A DNA stretch of 11,651 nucleotides from Firmicutes bacterium CAG:95. Its GTDB lineage: Bacteria > Bacillota > Clostridia > Lachnospirales > Lachnospiraceae. The DNA is taken from positions 1-11,651 of the forward strand of contig FR902953.1 of NCBI GenBank assembly GCA_000438155.1. The letters are read 5' to 3'. The notes under the pieces are model-generated. The model was given only the letters and a program-made list of their open reading frames with translations. It was not told the DNA's origin and ran no database searches. The position numbers and the translations under genes are program-made. Below are positions 1-7,712 of the stretch, in pieces (the stretch's first letter is position 1; each line of letters opens with the position of its first letter).

Positions 1-18
1 CCTGAAAATATATGAGAT

Positions 19-231
19 CTAATATACTTCTACAAGCATTCCTCTTGCCCAATCATACTGTCCTTTATCTTCAAACTCACTGTAAAAGACTTCATTCATG
101 ATCCTGTGTCATGGAGTCTTTCACAAAAATGTAATTGTCTCCTTTCAGTAACCATTTTCCCTTTCTTTCCTGAACACACCGTTTATCAGATCAACAAAAT
201 ATTCTCCGATCCTTTTCCTGTCCAATAATCT
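19..231 (-). pseudogene. possible decayed gene remnant, unidentified
   Basis: No intact gene is visible in the first 235 bases. Read on the minus strand, three short open stretches follow each other in different frames. One is open from 231 to a TGA at 147-145 and contains EYFVDLINGVF. A second ends at a TGA at 94-92 and contains NYIFVKDSMTQDHE. A third is a 26-codon frame from an ATG at 99 to a TAG at 21-19, ending YDWARGMLVEVY. The amino-acid composition looks protein-like, and the hand-over between frames fits a gene broken by small indels, but chance cannot be excluded in such short stretches. I do not recognise the family. It lies downstream of the serA terminator and has no clear ribosome binding site. 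Confidence 0.2.
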
Positions 232-235
232 TTAG

Positions 236-272
236 TATAAAGAATCAGGACACTCCCAACAAGGAATGTCCC
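236..272 (-). terminator. intrinsic terminator after serA
   Basis: On the minus strand GGACATTCC (271-263) pairs with GGAGTGTCC (256-248) over nine base pairs, including one G-U, around a six-base loop. The tail is TGATTCTTTATAC, only moderately T-rich. It sits about 45 bases after the serA stop and is the only good hairpin there, so it probably ends the serC-serA transcript. Confidence 0.5.
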
Positions 273-316
273 GTCTTAATCATTTACAATATTTTATCAG
301 TATCCATTCATCCACA

Positions 317-1480
317 CTATTTCACAACTCTCACACGGAATACGCCTTCTACTGCCTGCAGTTTCTTAAGAATTTCTTCTGTTGCAGGGCTTTCGATGTC
401 GAACATGGAGTAAGCAACCTCGCCTTTGGACTTGTTAATCATGTTGGCAATGTTGATTCCTGCATCTCCGAAGCATGCGGAGAATTTCGTAATCATGTTG
501 GCAATATTCTTATGGAAAATGGCAACTCTGCCTGCAGTCTCACAGGCACCCATATCACAGTTCGGATAGTTTACGGAATTCTGGATGTTACCATTGTTTA
601 AGTACTCCATCATTTCTTTAACTGCCATCTTCGCACAGTTGTCTTCGGATTCCTCGGTAGAAGCACCCAGGTGAGGAATGACAATACATCCCTCCTGTCC
701 TGCGGTTGTCGGGTTCGGGAAGTCGGAAACATACTTACGGATCCTGCCGTCCTTGATTCCATCCAGGATATCCTGTTCATTGCAGAGCAGATCTCTCGCA
801 AAGTTCAGAATGATAACGCCATCCTTCATCTTGGAGATGGCATCGGCATTGATCATTCCCTTGGTAGAATCCAGTAACGGTACATGAATGGTAATGATGT
901 CACAATTGGAATAAATATCCTCCACATTCAGTACATGCTTGACATCACGGCTTAAGTTCCATGCAGCATTTACGGATACATATGGATCATAACCGTATAC
1001 TTCCATGCCAAGATGCTTCGCAACGTTTGCCACCTTTACACCAATGGCTCCAAGTCCGATGATACCTAACTTCTTGCCCTGGATTTCTGTACCTGCAAAT
1101 TTCTTCTTTTCCTTTTCGGCAGCCTTTGCTATATCCGGATTGTCCTTATCGGATAAAACATAGTTTACACCGCCTAAAATATCACGGCTTGCAAGCAGCA
1201 TACCTGCAATAACAAGCTCCTTAACACCGTTCGCATTCGCACCCGGTGTATTGAATACAACGATTCCTTCCTGTGCACAGCGGTCTAACGGAATGTTATT
1301 GGTTCCGGCACCTGCTCTTGCGATACAAAGAAGCTTTTCGTCAAACTGCATATCATGCATGACTGCGGAACGAACCAGAATACCTTCTGCATGATTCACT
1401 TCATCGGTCTTTTCAAAATCACTGGTAAAATCATTCAATCCAACCTGTGCGATCGGATTTAAGCAATAATAATTAAACAT
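317..1480 (-). CDS. serA: D-3-phosphoglycerate dehydrogenase
   Basis: Oxidises 3-phosphoglycerate to 3-phosphohydroxypyruvate with NAD+, the first step of cytosolic serine synthesis. The product is 387 aa from the ATG at 1480. That start has GGGGAGAG nine or so bases upstream and leaves a 16-base gap after serC; the longer frame from 1516 would start inside serC without a comparable site. The Rossmann motif GLGAIG is at residues 142-147, followed by YGYDPY. Substrate-side residues appear as ARAGAGTNNIPLD (about 54-66), catalytic Arg as R229 in NFARD, and catalytic His as H270 in IPHLGAS. A C-terminal ACT domain spans about 320-387; H323, N325 and N343 match in spacing the serine-binding H344, N346 and N364 of E. 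coli SerA, so feedback by serine is likely. Oddity: where most relatives have the catalytic Glu in a DVFE motif, this protein reads SDFPNPTT (252-259). Family assignment is secure. Confidence 0.95.
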   Translation of the reverse strand: MFNYYCLNPIAQVGLNDFTSDFEKTDEVNHAEGILVRSAVMHDMQFDEKLLCIARAGAGTNNIPLDRCAQEGIVVFNTPGANANGVKELVIAGMLLASRDILGGVNYVLSDKDNPDIAKAAEKEKKKFAGTEIQGKKLGIIGLGAIGVKVANVAKHLGMEVYGYDPYVSVNAAWNLSRDVKHVLNVEDIYSNCDIITIHVPLLDSTKGMINADAISKMKDGVIILNFARDLLCNEQDILDGIKDGRIRKYVSDFPNPTTAGQEGCIVIPHLGASTEESEDNCAKMAVKEMMEYLNNGNIQNSVNYPNCDMGACETAGRVAIFHKNIANMITKFSACFGDAGINIANMINKSKGEVAYSMFDIESPATEEILKKLQAVEGVFRVRVVK

Positions 1481-1496
1481 GGCTCTCTCCCCAATC

Positions 1497-2579
1497 TTAT
1501 AAGTTTTTCGCTTCAAAATCCTTCATAAATTCTACAAGCTTCTCAACACCCTCAATCGGCATTGCATTATAGATACTTGCACGCATACCGCCAACGGTAC
1601 GGTGTCCCTTTAAGTTCTCGAAGCCTGCTTCCTTAGCTTCCTTTACAAACTTGGCATCGAGCTCCTCAGAACCGGTTACGAAGGGTACGTTCATCAAAGA
1701 ACGGTCTTCCTTACGGACAGTTCCCTTGAACAGCTTGCTTTCATCCAGATAATCATAGAGAATCTTTGCTTTCTTCTCATTGATCTCCTTCATCTTCTCA
1801 AGTCCGCCCATCTTCTTCAGCCACTTGAATACCTTACCACAAATATAAATTCCGTAAGCCGGAGGAGTGTTGTATAAGGAATCATTATCTGCATGAATCT
1901 TATATTTCAACATCGTCGGTGTTCCCGGTAACGTATCTTCGGTAATCAGATCCTCACGAATAATCACGATAACCACACCGGCCGGTCCGATATTCTTCTG
2001 CACGCCACCATAAATGACACCATACCTGGTAACATCTACCGGCTCAGACAGGAAACAGGAAGATACATCCGCAACAAGAGTATGTCCCTTGGTATTCGGA
2101 AGGGTCTTATACTTTGTTCCGTAAATGGTGTTGTTTTCACAAATATATACATAATCCACATCATCAGGGATCGGAAGATCTGAACAATCCGGTATGTAGG
2201 AAAAGGTCTTATCTGCAGAGGATGCTACTTCAATTGCCTCTCCATAAATCTTAGCTTCCTGATATGCCTTCTTAGCCCACTGACCGGTAACGATGTAAGC
2301 TGCCTTACGATTCTTCATGAGGTTCATGGGAATCATGGCGAACTGCTGGCTTGCACCCCCCTGAAGGAACAGTACCTTATAATTATCCGGAATATTCATC
2401 AGTTCACGCAAATCCTTCTCTGCTTCCTTGATGATATGATCATAGGTCTTAGATCGATGGCTCATTTCCATCACGGACATACCACTTCCCTGATAATCTA
2501 ACATCTCATCTGCAGCTTCTTTCAGTACTTCTTCAGGTAAAACTGCGGGACCTGCTGAAAAGTTATACACTCTGGACAC
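1497..2579 (-). CDS. serC: phosphoserine aminotransferase
   Basis: PLP-dependent class V aminotransferase that converts 3-phosphohydroxypyruvate plus glutamate to phosphoserine and 2-oxoglutarate, the second step of serine synthesis. The GTG start at 2579 gives 360 aa, the normal family length, beginning (V/M)SRVYNFSAGPAVLPEE. It has AGGAGGAG six bases upstream. A longer frame from an ATG at 2651 is rejected because that ATG lies inside the promoter spacer. The PLP lysine is K195 in GGVQKNIGPAG; the cofactor-contact segments FLQGGASQQF (71-80) and DVSSCFLSEP (171-180) and the C-terminal GHRTVGGMRASIYNA are intact. serA follows after 16 bases, so the two form an operon; serB, the phosphatase for the last step, is not here. 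Confidence 0.95.
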   Translation of the reverse strand: MSRVYNFSAGPAVLPEEVLKEAADEMLDYQGSGMSVMEMSHRSKTYDHIIKEAEKDLRELMNIPDNYKVLFLQGGASQQFAMIPMNLMKNRKAAYIVTGQWAKKAYQEAKIYGEAIEVASSADKTFSYIPDCSDLPIPDDVDYVYICENNTIYGTKYKTLPNTKGHTLVADVSSCFLSEPVDVTRYGVIYGGVQKNIGPAGVVIVIIREDLITEDTLPGTPTMLKYKIHADNDSLYNTPPAYGIYICGKVFKWLKKMGGLEKMKEINEKKAKILYDYLDESKLFKGTVRKEDRSLMNVPFVTGSEELDAKFVKEAKEAGFENLKGHRTVGGMRASIYNAMPIEGVEKLVEFMKDFEAKNL

Positions 2580-2585
2580 TTTCTT

Positions 2586-2593
2586 CTCCTCCT
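2586..2593 (-). promoter_or_regulatory. serC ribosome binding site (decides GTG start)
   Basis: AGGAGGAG on the minus strand, six bases before the GTG at 2579. It is a near-perfect anti-16S match and supports the GTG start over the upstream in-frame ATG at 2651. Confidence 0.85.
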
Positions 2594-2629
2594 GCTCATG
2601 CGAAATCTGAATAAATCTATCAAAAATTA

Positions 2630-2658
2630 ATTTTATACTCTTATTTCCCATTCGTCAA
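2630..2658 (-). promoter_or_regulatory. sigma-A promoter for serC-serA
   Basis: On the minus strand TTGACG (2658-2653) and TAAAAT (2635-2630) are separated by exactly 17 bases. Each hexamer is one base off consensus. The expected start of transcription is near 2623, giving a leader of about 44 bases before the GTG of serC. The -35 box begins 18 bases after the stop of the preceding L,D-transpeptidase gene. I see no operator-like repeat in the leader. Confidence 0.75.
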
Positions 2659-2676
2659 CCGCTTTAGCAATTTACT

Positions 2677-4077
2677 TTAATAAAACATTACACAGGGTGT
2701 TCCGATTTCCACCATATCATAAAGCTCTGCGACCTGATCCGTCGGTGTATTTACACAGCCATGAGACCCATTCGTCTTATAAATTTCACCGCCAAAATTC
2801 TTTCTCCAGGAAGCATCGTGAATGCCGATCGCTTTATAAACCGGAATCCAGTATTTCACGGGAGTCGCATAATCCGCGCCACGCAATACCCTGTTCCGCT
2901 GCTTATTATAAACATAGTTGGTTCCGGACGGTGTTCCACGTCCAAGGCTCGTATTTCCGGTCACCACATCGGTTTCAATTTTTAAAACGCCATCCACATA
3001 ATAATACATTTTCTGCTCAGTCATATCGACTTCAATATAAGTAGGTCCAATGTCATTCTTCCCCTGATATAGTGCTTTTTGCAGGTATTCCGGTTCATGC
3101 CGTTCTGTCCTTTTCTCACAAAAAGCCTGATAGAGGTATTCCTTTTCGGTATCCCGGTCGATCAGGTTTCCGTAAATTCCACCCTCAACAATCACCTTTT
3201 CCCCTCGGGTAGCCCTGAATTCACGGACAGCACCAACGGTATCGTATTCATCTGCCAGCTGATCAATAAAAGCATCGGTCTTCTCCCTGTCTGCGATGAG
3301 ATCTCCGTTTTCATCAAGGAGAAAACTGCCATCCTCATCCAGTTTCATAAAGTTGCAGGTAACAGAAGCATCCACCCTCACTTCATTCTCTCCCATTACA
3401 TACACAATGCCGCATTCCTGAAAAGCACGTACCTTTTCATACAGTGCAATATCCTTCTGCATCTGCTCCGTAAGGGGAAGATCTTCATAGCATCCTGCAG
3501 CCTCCAGATCCAGTTCTCCCTGAAAGCTGTCAAACGCTCTTTTAATATATTCTTTTGTCTTCTCTTCGTTCAGCACATGGGATCTTTCATTTAACAGATA
3601 ATACCCCTGAGGGCCTTTGCAGAGCTTTACTCTGCGGTTTTCCGGACGGATTCCGGTAAAGAATGGGAGCTTGGCTACTTTTTCTTCAAATGTTTCCACC
3701 TGATAAGAAACCACCGGAAGAATTTCATGATTATTCTTTTCTCCCAGCATATTGTCAATCCATAGAAGCGGACTTTGCTTCTCATAAAAAGCCTTAAGTC
3801 CCGGGAGATAATTCATGGAAAGAGAAACCTCCTGTGCCGGGATCATATAGGACTTACCATCACTGTCTATAATGGTAAGTCCCAGATAGGAGGATTCTTC
3901 CTGTAATTCCTCATTGACCTCATCCAGGGTTTTACCAGTACAGTAGACACCATTAATCCATGTATTGTAGGAAAAGCCATCCCTGTAATAAAATGCCAGC
4001 CCCAGATACATGCACAAAACCGATATGATAATAACCAGAATTCCAATTCCGAATCCCTTAGCCAATGCCTTATTCAT
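2677..4077 (-). CDS. membrane-anchored L,D-transpeptidase (YkuD family) with N-terminal PG-binding-like region
   Basis: 466 aa. One N-terminal membrane segment (about residues 9-31, rich in I, L, V) with a short lysine-containing N-tail suggests a type II anchor with the enzyme outside the membrane. Residues about 40-340 form an extracellular region of the kind found in clostridial VanW/PG_binding_4-type L,D-transpeptidases; I infer this from layout and length. The catalytic YkuD domain is about 346-466, starting YIEVDMTEQKMYYY. It ends with the signature SHGCVNTP: C441 is the expected nucleophile, H439 follows the S438, and H420 in GIHDASW is the upstream conserved His. Such enzymes make 3-3 cross-links between peptidoglycan stem tetrapeptides or attach proteins to the wall. 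The ATG at 4077 has AGGGAG eight bases upstream. A terminator ends right at that site, so expression may need its own promoter or read-through. No terminator separates it from the serC promoter downstream. Confidence 0.9.
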   Translation of the reverse strand: MNKALAKGFGIGILVIIISVLCMYLGLAFYYRDGFSYNTWINGVYCTGKTLDEVNEELQEESSYLGLTIIDSDGKSYMIPAQEVSLSMNYLPGLKAFYEKQSPLLWIDNMLGEKNNHEILPVVSYQVETFEEKVAKLPFFTGIRPENRRVKLCKGPQGYYLLNERSHVLNEEKTKEYIKRAFDSFQGELDLEAAGCYEDLPLTEQMQKDIALYEKVRAFQECGIVYVMGENEVRVDASVTCNFMKLDEDGSFLLDENGDLIADREKTDAFIDQLADEYDTVGAVREFRATRGEKVIVEGGIYGNLIDRDTEKEYLYQAFCEKRTERHEPEYLQKALYQGKNDIGPTYIEVDMTEQKMYYYVDGVLKIETDVVTGNTSLGRGTPSGTNYVYNKQRNRVLRGADYATPVKYWIPVYKAIGIHDASWRKNFGGEIYKTNGSHGCVNTPTDQVAELYDMVEIGTPCVMFY

Positions 4078-4091
4078 GCAGTATACTCCCT

Positions 4092-4130
4092 AAAAATAAG
4101 GACCTTCCTGTAAAATATTCCGGAAAGTCC
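4092..4130 (-). terminator. intrinsic terminator after ilvB, abutting the next ribosome binding site
   Basis: On the minus strand GGACTTTCC (4130-4122) pairs with GGAAGGTCC (4108-4100), nine base pairs with one G-T wobble, around a 13-base loop, followed by TTATTTTT (4099-4092). The AGGGAG ribosome binding site of the L,D-transpeptidase gene starts at the very next base. It either closes the leuB-ilvD-ilvB transcript or acts as an attenuator for the downstream gene. Confidence 0.65.
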
Positions 4131-4144
4131 CCACTTAGAACTTC

Positions 4145-4243
4145 TTTTGTTAACTCCTGCTGAAAGCTTCACAGCTCCACCATAGTAACACGTCAGCCAT
4201 GCTCATTCATAAGCTGCCGGATTGTACAGATTGGCTAACAAAA
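4145..4243 (-). repeat. intergenic repeat element, copy A
   Basis: The spacer after ilvB is bounded by an eight-base inverted repeat, TTTTGTTA at 4145-4152 and TAACAAAA at 4236-4243 on the plus strand. Inside it, the 43 bases read from 4226 down to 4184 on the minus strand resemble the spacer after leuB: 32 of 43 match without gaps when the putative insertion in that copy is removed. Shared core words are CCGGCA, GAATGAG and ATGG. I see no reading frame of note and no clear promoter. Copy number elsewhere in the genome is unknown. Confidence 0.4.
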
Positions 4244-4262
4244 ATACGTGTTTTCCGGCAAC

Positions 4263-5933
4263 TTATTTCATGTCGGATGCGTCAAATGCCTCGCTGATCG
4301 GTGCTCCGGCAGGAACCATCGGGAATACCTTGTCATCCTCCGGAATAATGCATTCAATCAGAACCGGTCTCTTTAAATCAATGGCCTTCTGAATAGCAGC
4401 AGCCACTTCTTCCTTCTTCGATACCCGGATTGCTTCACAGCCAAGCCCCTTCGCAACCATACAGTAATCTACCTGCTCACTTAACACAGTCTGGGAATAA
4501 CGCTTACCATAAAAGAGCGTCTGCCACTGACGTACCATACCAAGCACATGATTGTTGATCACCACTTCAATAATCGGGATATTATAATGACTTGCCGTTG
4601 CAAGCTCATTCATATTCATACGGAAGCAGCCATCACCTGCAATATTAATGCAGATCTTATCCGGCTGTCCAAGCTGTGCTCCAATACAGGCGCCAAGGCC
4701 ATATCCCATCGTTCCAAGTCCACCGGAGGAAAGGAAGGTTCTCGGCATGGTATAGGTATAATACTGGGATGCCCACATCTGATGCTGTCCGACATCTGTT
4801 GTAATAATGGCCTCACCCTTGGTAATACGGTCAATTTCCTGCATGATGTACGGACAGGATAATTCTGAAGGATCATAGGAAAGCGGATACTTTTCTTTCA
4901 GTTCCTCAATATGTGCCATCCATTCGGTATGCTGCTGTTTGGGCAGCTTTCCATTGATTTTTGTCAGAATTTCCTTAAGATCACCGACTACGGAAGCGGT
5001 TGTTTTAATATTCTTATCAATTTCTGCAGCATCTATATCAATATGTAAAATCTTTGCCCCGGAAGCAAACTTTGCTGCATTTCCAACGACACGGTCCGAA
5101 AAGCGCGCTCCCAGTGCTATCAGAAGATCACATTCACTGACACCAAAATTCGATGCTTTCGTTCCATGCATACCAATCATACCGGTATATTTCGGATCAT
5201 GTCCATCCATGACACCCTTTCCCATCAGGGTATCACATACAGGAGTATCCAGAATTTCTGCAAGCTCACGTACTTCCTTATAAGCTTCGGAAATCACGGC
5301 ACCACCACCGACATAGATAAACGGTCTCTGTGCTGCCTTCATTAAGGTAATCGCCTGCTCAATATCTGCATCGGTATATTTACAGGGATTCTTAAAAGGA
5401 AGAGGCTCCCTCTTTTCATATTCGCAGGTGTTGGCGGTTACATCCTTGGTAATATCTACAAGCACAGGTCCCGGTCTTCCTTCCCTGGCAATCCGGAATG
5501 CCTTACGGATTGTATCAGCCAGTTTCGTAACATCCTTTACAATATAGCCATGCTTCGTGATCGGCATAGTCACGCCGGCAATATCCACCTCCTGGAAGGT
5601 ATCCTTGCCAAGTAAAGGAAGGTTTACGTTACAGGTAATGGCAACGACCGGTACAGAATCCATATAAGCGGTTGCAATACCGGTTACAAGGTTGGTAGCT
5701 CCCGGTCCGCTTGTTGCAAGACACACGCCGACTCTTCCGGTCGCTCTTGCATAACCGTCTGCGGCATGGGCCGCACCCTGCTCATGGGAGGTCAGTATAT
5801 GACGGATTTCATCAGAATGCTTATATAAAGCATCATACACATTCAGAATGGTTCCGCCCGGATAACCAAATACCGTATCTACTCCCTGTTCCTTTAAACA
5901 TTCAACAACAATTTCAGCTCCCGTCAACTGCAT
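4263..5933 (-). CDS. ilvB: acetolactate synthase (acetohydroxyacid synthase), large catalytic subunit
   Basis: Thiamine-diphosphate enzyme joining two pyruvates to 2-acetolactate (valine, leucine) or pyruvate plus 2-oxobutyrate to 2-aceto-2-hydroxybutyrate (isoleucine). The product is 556 aa with the three expected domains. The N-terminal ThDP domain has FGYPGGTILNVYD (22-34) and catalytic E51 in SHEQGAAHAADGYARATG. The middle FAD domain has GMIGMHGTKASN (251-262) and ARFSDRVVG. The C-terminal domain has the ThDP/Mg motif starting GDG (433-435) and ending NN (460-461). W470 in GMVRQWQ marks the biosynthetic, FAD-dependent AHAS class rather than the catabolic ALS. The ATG at 5933 has AGGAGGA seven bases upstream. 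ilvD is 74 bases upstream, so co-transcription is likely. The small regulatory subunit gene (ilvN/ilvH), usually next door, is absent here and must be elsewhere if present. The sequence could be called ilvI; the distinction is not resolvable here. Confidence 0.95.
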   Translation of the reverse strand: MQLTGAEIVVECLKEQGVDTVFGYPGGTILNVYDALYKHSDEIRHILTSHEQGAAHAADGYARATGRVGVCLATSGPGATNLVTGIATAYMDSVPVVAITCNVNLPLLGKDTFQEVDIAGVTMPITKHGYIVKDVTKLADTIRKAFRIAREGRPGPVLVDITKDVTANTCEYEKREPLPFKNPCKYTDADIEQAITLMKAAQRPFIYVGGGAVISEAYKEVRELAEILDTPVCDTLMGKGVMDGHDPKYTGMIGMHGTKASNFGVSECDLLIALGARFSDRVVGNAAKFASGAKILHIDIDAAEIDKNIKTTASVVGDLKEILTKINGKLPKQQHTEWMAHIEELKEKYPLSYDPSELSCPYIMQEIDRITKGEAIITTDVGQHQMWASQYYTYTMPRTFLSSGGLGTMGYGLGACIGAQLGQPDKICINIAGDGCFRMNMNELATASHYNIPIIEVVINNHVLGMVRQWQTLFYGKRYSQTVLSEQVDYCMVAKGLGCEAIRVSKKEEVAAAIQKAIDLKRPVLIECIIPEDDKVFPMVPAGAPISEAFDASDMK

Positions 5934-6007
5934 GGAAGTCTCCTCCTTATATCAGAATAAATTCTTCAAAACCCTCGATATGATCTCGCAATCTGTATTT
6001 CTTATCT

Positions 6008-7678
6008 CTATTTTTTAGGTACCTCTAAGATTGCTCCACGGTTTCCGCTGGTTACCAGTTCACGGTATCTGGAAAGATACCCTGTGGTTACCCTGGGTTC
6101 TCTTGGCTGCCACTTTGCTCTTCGCTTAGCTAATTCTTCGTCCGATACCTTCATGTTGAGAGTATTTTCCGGAATATTGATACTGATGATATCTCCCTCT
6201 TCCACAAGGGCAATCGGTCCACCAACAGCTGCTTCCGGAGAAACATGTCCGATGGATGCACCACGGGATGCACCGGAGAATCGTCCGTCTGTGATTAATG
6301 CTACGGAGGATCCAAGTCCCATTCCTGCGATGGCAGAGGTCGGATTCAGCATTTCACGCATACCGGGACCGCCCTTCGGTCCTTCGTAACGGATTACAAC
6401 GACATCACCTGCTACGATCTTACCGCCTTTAATGGCCGCAATCGCATCCTCTTCACAGTCAAACACTCTTGCCGGTCCTTCGTGTACCATCATTTCAGGC
6501 ACAACTGCAGAACGCTTTACCACACCGGAATCCGGTGCGAGATTTCCCTTTAATACAGCGATACCACCGGTTGCAGAATACGGATTGTCAATCGGCCGGA
6601 TAACTTCCGGATTCCGGTTTTCCGCATTGGCAATATTCTCGCCTACGGTCTTGCCGGTTACCGTAAGAAGATCTGTATAAAGAAGATCCTTCCCGGTTAA
6701 TTCCTTCATTACTGCATATACACCACCGGCCTCATTCAAGTCTTCCATATAGGTCGGACCTGCAGGTGCCAGATGACAGAGGTTCGGTGTCTTTGCGGAT
6801 AATTCATTGGCAATATCCAGGTTTAATTCCACGCCTGCTTCATGTGCAATTGCAGGAAGATGAAGCATGGAGTTCGTGGAACATCCCAGTGCCATATCTA
6901 CGGTAAGGGCATTCATGAATGCTTTTTCGGTCATAATGTCTCTCGGACAGATATTGTTCTTAACAAGCTCCATGATCTGCATTCCGGCATGCTTTGCAAG
7001 ACGGATTCTTTCGGAATATACGGCAGGAATCGTACCATTTCCGCGAAGCCCCATACCAAGCGCTTCCGTCAGGCAGTTCATGGAGTTTGCGGTATACATT
7101 CCGGAGCAGGATCCACAGGTTGGGCAGACCTTTTCTTCGAACTCAGAAAGCTCGTCCATGGTCATCTTTCCGGCAGCAACGCTTCCAACTGCCTCAAACA
7201 TCGAGGATAAGCTTTTCTTACAGCCATGTACATGTCCTGCAAGCATCGGTCCGCCGGATACAAAAATGGTCGGAATATTGACTCTGGCAGCAGCCATTAA
7301 AAGTCCCGGTACATTCTTATCACAGTTCGGGATGCAGACCAGTCCGTCAAACCCATGTGCCATTGCCATACACTCTGTGGAATCGGCAATCAGATCTCTC
7401 GTTACCAGAGAGTACTTCATTCCGATATGTCCCATGGCAATTCCGTCACATACTGCAATGGCCGGAAATACCACCGGTGTTCCACCTGCCATGGCAACAC
7501 CCATTTTTACTGCTTCCGTAATCTTATCCAGATTCATATGCCCCGGTACAATTTCATTATAGGAATTCACAATACCAATTAAGGGACGGCGCCGTTCTTC
7601 CTCCGTATATCCCAATGCATTAAACAGACTTCTGTGGGGAGCCTGTGCGGTTCCTGTCTTTACAGAATCACTTCTCAT
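6008..7678 (-). CDS. ilvD: dihydroxyacid dehydratase, [4Fe-4S] type
   Basis: Dehydrates 2,3-dihydroxyisovalerate and 2,3-dihydroxy-3-methylvalerate to the 2-oxoacids that precede valine and isoleucine. 556 aa, normal for the IlvD/Edd family. Cluster cysteines are C119 in IPNCDKN and C191 in CGSCSGMYTANSMNCLTEALG; C185 and C188 lie just before the latter. The N-terminal segment reads NEIVPGHMNL (41-50), as in E. coli IlvD, and lacks the extra cysteine found there in plant and mycobacterial [2Fe-2S] enzymes. I therefore infer an oxygen-labile [4Fe-4S] cluster, in keeping with an anaerobe. The C-terminal segment has ITDGRFSGASRGASIGHVSPEA. The ATG at 7678 is preceded by AGGAGGA six bases upstream. 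It lies between leuB (241 bases upstream, with a repeat in the gap) and ilvB. ilvC, the reductoisomerase that supplies its substrate, is not in the window. Confidence 0.96.
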   Translation of the reverse strand: MRSDSVKTGTAQAPHRSLFNALGYTEEERRRPLIGIVNSYNEIVPGHMNLDKITEAVKMGVAMAGGTPVVFPAIAVCDGIAMGHIGMKYSLVTRDLIADSTECMAMAHGFDGLVCIPNCDKNVPGLLMAAARVNIPTIFVSGGPMLAGHVHGCKKSLSSMFEAVGSVAAGKMTMDELSEFEEKVCPTCGSCSGMYTANSMNCLTEALGMGLRGNGTIPAVYSERIRLAKHAGMQIMELVKNNICPRDIMTEKAFMNALTVDMALGCSTNSMLHLPAIAHEAGVELNLDIANELSAKTPNLCHLAPAGPTYMEDLNEAGGVYAVMKELTGKDLLYTDLLTVTGKTVGENIANAENRNPEVIRPIDNPYSATGGIAVLKGNLAPDSGVVKRSAVVPEMMVHEGPARVFDCEEDAIAAIKGGKIVAGDVVVIRYEGPKGGPGMREMLNPTSAIAGMGLGSSVALITDGRFSGASRGASIGHVSPEAAVGGPIALVEEGDIISINIPENTLNMKVSDEELAKRRAKWQPREPRVTTGYLSRYRELVTSGNRGAILEVPKK

Positions 7679-7712
7679 CTCTTATCCTCCTAAACCAATC
7701 ATATTATCTGTC

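Noticed and set aside
1481..1516. Longer serA start at the ATG at 1516
   Set aside because: It would overlap the end of serC and adds twelve residues not typical of the family; the ATG at 1480 has a clear ribosome binding site and normal N-terminus.
6867..7562. 231-aa plus-strand open frame
   Set aside because: It is the antisense shadow of ilvD, which has full family motifs; the plus-strand frame has no ribosome binding site or recognisable domain. The same applies to the other plus-strand frames opposite the real genes.
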